Source: Auanema rhodensis
Taxonomy: Eukaryota; Nematoda; Chromadorea; Rhabditida; Rhabditidae
Reading direction: 5' to 3'
Assembly: GCA_964057225.1 (NCBI GenBank)
Contig: OZ059900.1
Span: forward strand, 10,736,501 to 10,800,500
DNA: 64,000 bases
A program made the position numbers and the translations under genes. Below, piece after piece: positions 1 to 10,600 of this stretch. Within the stretch, counting starts at the first letter, position 1, and every line of letters starts with the position of its first letter. The notes under the pieces are model-generated. The model saw only the letters and a list, made by a program, of their open reading frames with translations. It did no database searches and was not told the DNA's origin.

Positions 1-2
1 AG

Positions 3-1940
3 ATAAACACCTTCACGATAGCAGATATTCGATCAGTTCAGAATCAATCAAATTGGATAAAAGAAACTATGGATAAAATAAAGAATAATACAGCTGGACG
101 ACAACTGACGGACAGATATATAGTGTACAACGATGTACTATACTCAAAACCAAAAAGAAGCCTACAAGTACCACGAACAATTTTACCACGAGAAGAGCAC
201 ATAATTAATCCAATTATGAAGAAATTTCATGAAGATCCGACACTCGGAGCTCATCTAGGAATAAACAAAACAATGGACTCAATATCAAAACGATTTACAT
301 GGACTGGAATGCAAGAAGACATTACAAACTACATCAACAGATGTCTTGCTTGTGCGAAAAGAAAGAACAACCCTCACGAAGCAACGGTGGAACCAATGAA
401 AAATTTTCCAACATCAACAAAACCATGGCAAAGAGTACACATGGATATACTCGGACCATTACCTAGGACAGAACAAGAAAACAGATATGTTCTTTCAATT
501 CAAGATTCTTTTTCAAAATGGATAATCGCAATTCCGCTAATCAGACAAACATCAGAAGAAATTATATCAGCTATCGAAAAATATCTCTTCTATGTTTTTG
601 GACCACCTGTCACTATCATCACAGACAATGGATCTAATTTTATTTCAAACGATTTCACCACTATGTGCAGTAATTTTGGAACTACACACCACACTACTAT
701 GCCGTATTACAAAAACGCTAACGGACAAGTAGAAAGATTACATCGGACGATCGAAGAAGCATTAACAGCCTACGTTAATGACGAACAAAACGATTGGGAT
801 AAGATACTTCCGAAGATTATTTTTACACTCAACAGATTACCAAACGCCACCACTAAAACATCACCATACGAATGTTTGTTTGGACAAGTAGCACGTCTAC
901 CCATTGACAAAAACTTGGAAACACCGGAAGAACAAAATATCACGGATCAGCTCAAAAACTTAAGAGATATTCAAGAAAAAGTCAAGGAAAAGATTGCCAC
1001 CAATGAAGAAAGAATGAAGCAGAAATACGATCAAACACATAGGACAAAAGAAAGAATATTAGATATAGGAGATCGAGTATTTGTACAAAGAGCGAACCCA
1101 AGCAACAAATTACAAATACGAAGAGATGGACCATACCGGATAGTGACAATTGAAGGAAACAACATCAGCATAACGGATCAAGATGGAAATATTATAAAAG
1201 CTCACAAAAATAACATACGTTATTTTCCACCAGACGATAATCTTATATCAACAAGAAATAATGAAGAAGAGGAAGAAGAAGACCAAGACATAGCAAACGA
1301 AGAAGAAGAAGAAGAAGAAGCAAGTTGGAATAATCTGGATGAATGGGAACAAACCAATAATACGGAAAATAACAACAACTGTTACCCAACAGGCAGTCCA
1401 GATACTCTCGCGCAACTGTTACCTATCACAGGGAATAACAGAGGAGTAAACGAAGAAGAAATTGAACATAATTCAGAAACACCTGACGACCTTGCTACAG
1501 CAAGAAGAATAACAAATTCTAATATACAATTAGAAGATGAATCAACAACAATCGACAGAATTCAAGAGGACCTCAGACAGCTGACACCTTTCTCTCAAGA
1601 AGAAGGTTCTAATCAAAACGATATAGAAGATAATAACGCGAAAACATACGAAAAGCTACGAGATCAATTCAAGAATGAAAACAGAAAGGAGCTATTTGAG
1701 GACAGAAACAGAAACTCACCAGCAATCAAAAATTGGAACACTACACTTGCCGCAGCACTAGGAATAGGAAATGAAAACTCACGCCCGTATCATGTTAAAC
1801 TACAACCCAAAAGAAAAACACAAGACGAAGAAATCAGAAATAATGGAGAATTGGAACTACATGGAAAAGCGGATCAAAGCAAAAAGCAGCAGAATAAATC
1901 TCCAACGCAAAACAAAGGAGAACAAGTACGAAACTTTTAA
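3..1940 (+). CDS. Gypsy polyprotein, C-terminal part (integrase and acidic tail), 5' end outside window
   Basis: This is the C-terminal 646 codons of the gag-env-pol polyprotein of copy A; the frame is open from base 3. It would integrate element cDNA into chromosomes. It holds the zinc-binding H-H-C-C module, the catalytic core (Asp in HMDILGP, Asp in TDNGSN, Glu in GQVERLH), a GPY module (RDGPYRIV), two acidic runs (EEEEEED and EEEEEEEE) and a long hydrophilic tail. The protein appears identical to the end of the copy B polyprotein. The ATG at 69 is only an internal Met. The tail after the GPY module is about 265 residues, with no chromodomain that I can recognise. Confidence 0.88.
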   Translation: MNTFTIADIRSVQNQSNWIKETMDKIKNNTAGRQLTDRYIVYNDVLYSKPKRSLQVPRTILPREEHIINPIMKKFHEDPTLGAHLGINKTMDSISKRFTWTGMQEDITNYINRCLACAKRKNNPHEATVEPMKNFPTSTKPWQRVHMDILGPLPRTEQENRYVLSIQDSFSKWIIAIPLIRQTSEEIISAIEKYLFYVFGPPVTIITDNGSNFISNDFTTMCSNFGTTHHTTMPYYKNANGQVERLHRTIEEALTAYVNDEQNDWDKILPKIIFTLNRLPNATTKTSPYECLFGQVARLPIDKNLETPEEQNITDQLKNLRDIQEKVKEKIATNEERMKQKYDQTHRTKERILDIGDRVFVQRANPSNKLQIRRDGPYRIVTIEGNNISITDQDGNIIKAHKNNIRYFPPDDNLISTRNNEEEEEEDQDIANEEEEEEEASWNNLDEWEQTNNTENNNNCYPTGSPDTLAQLLPITGNNRGVNEEEIEHNSETPDDLATARRITNSNIQLEDESTTIDRIQEDLRQLTPFSQEEGSNQNDIEDNNAKTYEKLRDQFKNENRKELFEDRNRNSPAIKNWNTTLAAALGIGNENSRPYHVKLQPKRKTQDEEIRNNGELELHGKADQSKKQQNKSPTQNKGEQVRNF

Positions 1941-2140
1941 TTAGCTAACAAAAATCGTAGAATTGTAAAAATAATTTTTCTTTCTTTCGTATAGTACATT
2001 AAACATAAGACATAGATCAAAAACCACCGAAATTCTAATTTCTATCCTTTAATTTTAACAAATTGTAACAATCACTGAAAAACAAACTATATAAAGAGAA
2101 AATTTTGATAGAGAAAAATTCAAAAACATTTTTACTCAAA

Positions 2141-2785
2141 ATGACCTCCTCTCTCGCCAACGTCACACTCTCTACATTCCTCGCAACTCCAACACCACTG
2201 GTCCCTCTAGCGACCACTATTGAGCAAGAATGGATAGAGGTAGAAAACCTTCGCGAAGGTCTTCTACCTATCAACTGCATGAAGCCGAACTTAGGACCAA
2301 TAATAAGCCTCCAAACGAGCAAATTGGAAAAGAAGACACAGCACATCCTATTTATGATGGAACTATTGGAGGAGAAAACCAAAAACTATAAGGAACACGA
2401 TCTGAAGGAGCTTCGCCAGCATCAAAAGAAATGGACAGAAGGATGTTCTCTCAGCCAGAAAGAGAACAGAATCCGAAACATAATGCTGGGACAACCCGCC
2501 AGAACGCAGACCACAGCTGACATCTACAAAGCAATGCCGACGTGGACAACACAGATGACACAACAAGCTGTAGGAAATAGCGGAACCAAAGAAGAAGCAT
2601 CGTGGATAGAGATAGGGCAAGACCTATCAGTAGTAATCGAAAAACTACTGACAAAAAGGACTACCAACACGTCCGCATCAAAAAGTAAGGCAAAAGCAGT
2701 TAGCCAAACCATCAGAACAATGGAGCTGCTTGGACTAGCATCAATGACGGAAATGATCCAGGAAATTGACCAACTGGCGGATTAA
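2141..2785 (+). CDS. Accessory ORF of gypsy family, copy A, unknown function
   Basis: This 214-codon ORF starts 200 nt after the polyprotein stop, in another frame. I do not recognise the family. It has no signal peptide and no membrane segment. Residues about 60-100 are rich in Lys, Glu and Leu and could form a coiled coil, and a Ser/Lys-rich basic stretch lies near residue 180. An upstream in-frame ATG (2105) exists, but copy C loses that frame while keeping MTSSLANV, so 2141 is the better start. The protein is the same in copies A, B and D. Being 3'-proximal, it would need splicing, re-initiation or its own mRNA. Confidence 0.6.
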   Translation: MTSSLANVTLSTFLATPTPLVPLATTIEQEWIEVENLREGLLPINCMKPNLGPIISLQTSKLEKKTQHILFMMELLEEKTKNYKEHDLKELRQHQKKWTEGCSLSQKENRIRNIMLGQPARTQTTADIYKAMPTWTTQMTQQAVGNSGTKEEASWIEIGQDLSVVIEKLLTKRTTNTSASKSKAKAVSQTIRTMELLGLASMTEMIQEIDQLAD

Positions 2786-2800
2786 AGAAGAGAGGAAAGG
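2784..2800 (+). promoter_or_regulatory. Purine tract, possible polypurine tract
   Basis: A 17-nt all-purine run overlaps the end of the accessory ORF. It is the best purine tract near the 3' LTR, but it lies 167 nt upstream of the LTR start, where a plus-strand primer is normally adjacent. The bases next to the LTR are only TTGGGGCA. Which one primes is undecided. Confidence 0.3.
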
Positions 2801-2967
2801 TTTAAATCATTTATAAAATTCTATCTCTTAAAAAAATTTTTCTCTTTATCAATAGTTTGTTGAAAAATTTGCTTTATCTCATGCCATTTTATTTTTTTTT
2901 ATTTTTCTCTCTTAATTATTATTTGCATATAACAGCTGAGGTCAGCTGACTTGTATCCGTTGGGGCA

Positions 2968-3383
2968 TGTTACATACATATCTCAAAGGAAAGCAGCTGA
3001 CCATGGCAGCTGCTATTATTAAACTAATGCAGATAGTTTTTAAGCAATTCTGAGAATATTCTAGATGCACTTTTTATAAGCTTTGTAACAATTTGTGTAA
3101 ACTGAGTAGGAGTTGTATGGATATATAAACCTGAGTCCTCAAGACTCAGGCATCTCATTATCTCATTATCTTACTTTCTCTTTATCTTCTTTATATTCTC
3201 TTTCTTAACTCTAGCTTTAATCTTTGTATAATTATATTATAATGCGAACAATAAACCTTTATATATTTCATCTCTTGTTTCTTATTTCACCTTACATTAC
3301 ACACTTATATTTAAAATCATACTCATCTTCTCATAGTCTGTTTGGATCTCTCAACTTGGAACCATTGAGAATCTAAATGGAAC
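2968..3383 (+). repeat. LTR shared by gypsy copies A and B
   Basis: A 416-bp LTR, TGTTACATAC to AATGGAAC. The boundaries are set by copy C, whose LTRs are flanked by a 5-bp target duplication. A TATATAAA box lies at 3122-3129 and AATAAA at 3250-3255, giving a plausible U3-R-U5 layout. Two copies of the octamer ATCTCATT lie just after the TATA box. CAGCTG occurs at 2994 and 3007 in U3, and at 2933 and 2943 just upstream. Confidence 0.9.
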
Positions 3384-3384
3384 G

Positions 3385-3402
3385 TGGAGGTTCCGCCGAG
3401 AT
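3385..3402 (+). promoter_or_regulatory. Primer-binding site, tRNA-Gln type (copy B)
   Basis: TGGAGGTTCC(G)CCGAGAT begins one base after the LTR. It is complementary to the 3' end of eukaryotic tRNA-Gln including CCA (recalled from tRNA-Gln with acceptor start GGTTCCA). The G at 3395 replaces an A found in the other copies and would still form a G-U pair. Confidence 0.7.
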
Positions 3403-4630
3403 CCTTCCTTTTGGACAGGATCTCGTAAAGGAACTCAAGCGCTACCGTCTACATCTCTTATTCAATTAAAAATCTTATCTCTCTCTTAAAGTTAGCTTAT
3501 AATATTTTCTTAAAAACTCTAAAACTTTTCTATTAAAAATTATATCCAAAAACTCTTTACAAAAACTCAGTTTTCCATTCATTATATTCTCATAAAATTA
3601 TTCATAAGAGTACTTATATCATTTATCATTCTCTCTATCCAAAATCCTATATACGAAAATTATTCAAATTCAATAATTAACTTTTCTAAGAATTATAAGT
3701 TTATTTTCACATTTTTTGAACAAAAATAGTTAAGTTCTTTATAAAATTAATTTAGAATTAAGAAATAAAAAAAAAGAATATTGCTTCTATACCTCTCAAT
3801 CTTAATCATCTTATCATATTATCTGAATCTTCATCTTATCATACTATTTAATCATCCTATCATACCATATTTTCATTATTTTCTTTATGTTCGTTTATAA
3901 AACTATTATTCTTATACTACTACACTGTATTCTCATAAACCCACCCCTTCCCCCCCCCCGTTATTTCATAAGCAAGAAATCCCGTGTTAAACACGACAGT
4001 AAAAATATTTATTAGGCGCAGCGTATCCAAATTCCGATTACCTTAGCACCTGAAAATACGAAAAATAATTAAATTAATCAATAAGTTTTAACTCATACGC
4101 AAAAACCATCTCCCCCCTCGTTAAGAATAATGCCAGACACTCAAGAGACTCGAGCGGAGGCCGACACTCAGGATAAGACGTACGCCCCATGAAATAATGA
4201 GAGAATTTTTGAATTGAAATCTGCCCCACATTGAGATAAATAATAAGAGTGGTCTCGCCATCATAGAGTCAGGGAGCAGGATGCAGAAGGCAGCTGACAT
4301 ACCTGTGACTCAGATAGGTTAATGAGGTCTGGGAAAATGAAATGATTGCGAAAATTCTATTTTGTATCCTTGTCCCAAAAGACTGGCGAACTATTAACTT
4401 TCATTTCATGCCTTTTTCACAATATAGAACTTGTCCCTTCGAAAAGGCACACTAGTTTCAAACCTGTGTTAGACCCGGACGAGCTATATTGGTAAAGAGA
4501 TTACTTGCAAGACTAGCTACCTTCATAAGAATCGCGCACACAAACCCAACATTATTCTTTACGTTTTTCAATATATAAAATTATTTTGGCACACGTTGGA
4601 TATAACAAATTTCCTTACAGGATACCAACG
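3403..4630 (+). other. 5' leader of gypsy copy B
   Basis: This 1.2-kb non-coding leader lies between the primer-binding site and the polyprotein ATG. It is AT-rich for the first 550 bp, with repeated ATCATCTTATCAT-like motifs. A run of ten C follows near 3950, then a short palindrome CGTGTTAAACACG (3983-3995). The last 450 bp is less AT-rich and well conserved in copy C, so packaging or splicing signals are more likely there. No convincing ORF is seen. The frame is open upstream of the ATG back to a TTG at 4586, but I do not treat that as a start. Confidence 0.6.
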
Positions 4631-7600
4631 ATGCTGCCCAATACTGGTCCAAAACCTCCGCTGGACCCTGCTGCCACTTCAAATATTATAAGAAGAAAAA
4701 GACAACCGCCCGCAACATATTCTCCCCCCTCTGCAAAACAAGCGAAGTTAAGCATTAAAACAAAGTCAATGGTAATACATACCCCAAGACATCGCGGCAT
4801 TCAAAAACAATTCACCAATCCCAAATCACATGAAAAAACGAAGAAACAAAAAACAGACATAGTCGAAAGAAACACCTTAGAAAAGAAAATTATCCCAAAC
4901 ATTAATCCTATTCCTAAAAACATAGCAAGCAAAGGGAACCCTCAAAACCCCCCAACCAACACCATACCAAATACAATCAACCCAATCAATCCTTTAATAG
5001 CCACCCCTAGAAGAAGCAATACACCAACCACACAAAAATCACCTACGCCCGCACTTTCTTCAACCACACCCGCAGTAAGCTCATCGCCACCTCTACGAAA
5101 CTCACCTTCATCCATTGATCATTCTACATCTGGGCATTCTCTATCTCCGTCTCTTCCATCGCAAACTAATCAAGCAAATACTTTTGTTGCAGAAAACAAG
5201 AGAATTAACCCAAGAATGGACCCAATGGACGAAGGCGCACCACTTACGCAAACCTCGGGAAGGGCACCTGTTCCAACACCTACAATCATCCCTCAACCAG
5301 CAGCGATTCCGTCCGCCATACGCGATATAAAAGCTCCACGCTACGATGGAAAAACACCATTCAACCGCTATCTACTATACCTAGATGAACACTTCAACGC
5401 TACAAGAACAACTATGCCCGAACGTCTTCAAAGCATACAATTATTGCTAGAAGATGATCGAGCAAGAGAAGCGTACAGAAAACTCACAACCGAAGATAAG
5501 CGACTTGGATGGGACCATGTCAAGAAGCGACTCTCAGAAATGATCACACCGAAAAAACAGAGAGAACGAGCAATGCACCGCCTACATGGCTTGAAACAGT
5601 TACCAACGGAATCGGTACAAAGCTTTGCAACAAGATGTTCTAACGAAGCCTACTCGGCTATGGACATGAACAACGAAAGTGAGCTTAACATGCTCCGATC
5701 CACCTTCACTTGGGGACTAAGACCCGAAATAAGCGAACATGTTAGCCGTCTAGACCCACCAAACTTTGAGGAAGCTTACGAAATGGCCTTACGAGAAGAA
5801 CTCTTTATACAAAATAGACCAACATCGTTTGTCAACAATATAGAGAAGTCGTTCAACAACCTCAACATTCGAGACTCGAAGGACAACAATCAATACCAGA
5901 GAAACGAATCTAAGGATTTCAAAGGAACCAAACCGATGTATAATGGCAATGGCAAACCACACAACCGATATCCGGACAGATACAACAACCAATATCGGCC
6001 TCATCAACACCAATACAGGAACCATAACTCACGATTCTCTCAAAATAAGGGATCAAGACAAAACTACTTCGACAGATCACGAAACAGAAGCCAAGAAAGA
6101 CCATACTATCGAAACCGCGACCAAAACTATAGCGGACACAACAACCGGCGACAATCAAATAATCACGAACAATACCCCTCACAATACAATCGAAGCCAAT
6201 ACAACAATTATAGAAGTCGCCCGCGCAGCACCTCCAATGGACCGGAACGGTATAGAGAACGCACACAGAGCCCAGGAGTACGTTTTCAAGTCAACAACGT
6301 CACGGAAAACGAAGTACCGAACAACAAAAGAAAATCAACACCATTCCTACCCCTCTTTATCACAATTATCGCACTCATTATAAACACATGCAGTGCAGAA
6401 ACAACGTACCAGCTATGCACAGGAAACAGAGGAGGAATATATGTTGAGCCGCCATCGCCAACAGCTTGCCGATCCATCGCACCAACTAATAACCATATCC
6501 AGAAGACTACAGCAGAATTGTTCATCCAAAACCTACAACCAAAAGAATGGGAAGCATGGAAATGTGCAATTGAAACTTACCAGCTTTGCATTCACGACGT
6601 TTTCTTCATCAGAGAAACTAATGTCTCACTAGCAAAAGTTTCACCAACAACACTGCAAGAATGTACGTCAGCTATTAAAGAAAGAATATTCAACGGTACC
6701 AACCTTCAAAGAGAAGCACCAGGACTCTATGGAACTCCATTCCCAGAGACAACCATTACTAATGGTATATGGAAACAGGAATGCGAACAACGTACCAGAT
6801 TCATAGCTGAACGAGGACACATGACCAGCCTACAAGACAATACAGTACTCTCAGATATATTCATAAACGACAACGGATGCACCAGTGACAAAGGACAATG
6901 CCTAACCAACAACGCTCTCATCATATGGACCCCACCATCAGAAAAACATAGTTGCTCGTACACTTCATTAGGCTCTCACAAAGTTTTTATATCAGAAGAC
7001 ACCATATTGATTCCCGGAATTCAAAGTGCTTTTATTCTAAACAATAAAACACCGGAAAAAGAAGCCTCCTCATGCTTACAAAAAGAGATATTTACTACAA
7101 ATAGCGGAACTCTAATCTCCTTCAACTCAACCTCAAGCTTAGGACGATCAAGAAGACACGCAATCACGGAATACCCTAAAGGATTCTTGACAGTTCATCA
7201 ATACCCCTCGCTAAGATATTCAGCCAGCAAAACCGGAACTATTCTACTATATACAACCTATATTCAACGGAAAAGACTTGACATCCATTACAATCTCAAT
7301 AACATAACAAATATGTTACCTAAGTATATCGCAATCTTCAAATACCTAGGTATAAATTTTGATGTTATTAAAAATCGTCTTATATGGCACAAATATGAAG
7401 ACGTCAACATAGCCATTCTACACGCCCTAGGAGAAGCAGAAATAAGAGAAGCAACAAAAATCGCGATCGATAATCTATCGTATAAGGAACTTACGCAAAA
7501 ACTTAGCAAACGGATCACAATTAAGGATTTTAAGAAAATACTACCAACCAAAACAGGAGACTACTATGAAATCGCGAAAGAAATTGCTTACTCACTTGCG

Positions 7601-10600
7601 GAAATACCTACTACATTAGCTACAGGAGAAACAACACCATCTTTAGAAGAATACTTATATCAACTTATGCCACCAAGAAAACCAAAACTCACCAAGACAC
7701 GAAACGATTTAGAACTGTACGAACAACTAGCACAAGCAAAAATTATCCTGAACGCAATAAATAATCCGAAGAAGCTACATTCAAAAGAAGAATACGAAGC
7801 AGAAATGAAGAAATGGATCAAATATGAAAAAGAACTGAACTTACCACCATTACAACTGCCAAACTACACAGTTATCTTCGATGGCGACGATATATTCTAC
7901 GGCTTCCGGAAAAGAAATCCTACAAATTATAGCATTACACAAGAGGATAGTGAAAAATTTTATAATCATTATCTACCCCTTATCAGTACTCCCGGAACAC
8001 GACCTTTTGCAACCACAATTAGAAGCACTTCGACCCCCCTACAAACTACTACTACAACCACTACCACGACCCCTAAGCCTACAACCATAAGGAACGTCAT
8101 CACTTCGACAATCACACCCAAAACACATATATCCGAAACAACTAGACCCAAACCAACAATACCCACGTCTTCATCAACTACTACTACTACTACCACTACT
8201 ACTACTACTACTTCTACTACTGCTAGACCCAGATCAACAACAACCACAACACCTACAACAACCACAACTATATTCACCACTCATCGACCAACACAATCAT
8301 TCTCCACCCCCCAATCTACATTCAATATTACTACAAACCCAATCACAATCACCTCAAGCCAGGAATACAATAGGAAAGAATCACTCACCAAGTCACCGCC
8401 TCCAAGAACTACAAAAAGATCTATCACTACCACTCGCAGCACACCTGAAGAAATATCATCACATATCGGTAAGAAAGCTCACGTAGACTACCTTAAAGCT
8501 AAGAACGATATCGTCCAAAAATGGAATGAACATCTTCATCAACAAGAAACGCAATCTCATCTACAATATGCCACTACCAATCTGGAAGATGATATCATAC
8601 GTACGTTCACAACAAACAGAAACAACATCTGCCACGTACAAAATAAACAACTAATTACCTGGTGGGCTATTCTTCAAATAAATCCTACTATAGGGATGCG
8701 TACAATGCTACGACGACAGGATATATCTGCAAGATTCATAAATGATAAACTAATTTATGTAATGCCATGCACACCAATTCAAATTACAAAAACATACCGC
8801 GATCACAAAGTCAACAGCACGTGTTTTCTGGAAACCCCAGTCGAAACGGAACATCACGGCCAACTGTTCATCCTACCAGGTACAAGAGACCTCACACCGA
8901 TGGCACATGCCATACCTTGCGGACTCACAATCAAGGATCCCTGGAAAGAAAACGATCAATGGACTAATAATAACCAATCAATAAATGTAACATCACCAGC
9001 ATACATCGACGAGTTAGGATCAATCAACCTAGAACATATCAAGTTTAATGGAAGCAACATTTTCAACAACCTAACAGAATCAACGTTTCCTATGGCACTA
9101 GCAATATCATATGGATCCAGCTTAGCAACGCTACAGGCTACTTTACCAGGAAGAATAAAACCTGTAATCAAACAAAGATTAATTCCTAACATGAACCCTG
9201 TTACCCTAACAGCAGGAGCAGCCAGCAGCTTACTACTCAGCTACGAACATACAAAAGAAGCTATAACTAGGAAAATGTTTGACTTTCTGTCACCAATATG
9301 GGAAAAGATTCAAACCTGGACACTACGCGTACTTGCTATCATTGGATCAATCATCATAACAATTGGCATAATCACACTCGCCACCTGGATAATAAAAATA
9401 TACGCATGTAGTTCAAGGATGCCCATCAACAATGTCAAATGGGAAGCAGAATACTTACAACCACTATCAACTGAGAACACAAGAACAGAAACATCTCATC
9501 CTTCTCCGTCCGCTCCATACGTCGACAACCATCACAACAGCTGTCAACTCACATTGTATGATCCTTCAGCACCAATTCCTGAACACATTTATGAAGCTTA
9601 TTTCCCTACAAACATGAAGAAAGAAAACATAAACTACATAGGAGGATCACAATTACCGTTTGTCCCGATTTCAATCCACAATCACATCTTTAAGGCACTA
9701 TGGGACACGGGAGCATCAGCATCATACATGCGAGAATCCACCTTCAAACAACTGCCCGCTGCAACGATGGTACTAAAACAAACAACAGCGATAGTCGCGA
9801 ATAAATCTAAATTCTCATTTATGGGATACACAAGGATCCTCATAACAATAGGAACAACAGAAACAGAACACAAATTTTATGTAGCAGAAGATAACTACTG
9901 TCCAGCACCAGTGTTACTTGGAATAGACTTCATGGAAGCATTACATCAACAAGGAATTTACACCTCACTTCGACCGCTGGATAAAACAATTGTTATCGGC
10001 ACAACACATGTTCCACTAGCACGAGAAACATCTCCGTGGGAACACCAGACCACGAAAGCATATGTGGTTAGCTTAGAAAACAAAACGCTAAGACCAGGAG
10101 AAACAAGAACGCTCACGCTAGAAGTACACGATCCAGAAAGCTATGAACAGGCGTTTCTAGATTGTAAGAAACCAGGCAACAAACTCTCTTTCACGCCTAC
10201 TATATTTACGCCAACTGGATACGGAGTACAAATTTACGCGACGAATATATGCAAACAGCCACTCGAAATTCAAATGAATCAAGAAATAGGGATAGCAGAA
10301 GCGATACCAAAGGACAACCAAGAAAAATACGAAGGACAATACATACCTCTGGAAGCTCGATGGGAAGAGCAACTGCCATATTTTCCAGACAATTTCATCA
10401 ATGAGCTTGACCTTTCAGAAGCCTGCTTCTCACAAATCGAACAACAGCAACTGAAAGAAATAATTTTACTACATAAACAAGCGTTTCTCAACGAAGATAG
10501 AAATATCGGACTCTTCCTAGGACCAATTGAACACTCCATTCCAATCATGCCAGGAAAAACACCATCATTCAAAATTACTTATCGTATACCACTCTCCCAA

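Larger units (their letters stand above)
1..3383 (+). mobile_element. Ty3/gypsy element copy A, 3' part
   Basis: The window opens inside the integrase region of a gypsy-family LTR retrotransposon. The 3' part of pol, the accessory ORF and the 3' LTR follow. Its sequence from base 1 into the LTR matches copy B (from about 11892) with a constant offset of 11891 and no difference that I saw. Its 3' LTR is also the 5' LTR of copy B, because the B leader and primer-binding site follow it directly with no array DNA or target duplication between. Confidence 0.9.

Noticed and set aside
4586..4630. TTG start for the gypsy polyprotein
   Set aside because: Eukaryotic initiation favours the ATG at 4631; the upstream codons are simply open. 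The TTG starts at 47543 and 58447 are rejected for the same reason.
5943..6383. Thr-rich plus-strand ORF of 146 codons inside gag-env
   Set aside because: An out-of-frame reading of the repetitive basic region; composition reflects the codons of the main frame.
7969..8280. Val-rich minus-strand ORF
   Set aside because: Antisense of the Thr-rich stalk codons (ACT/ACA); no independent support.
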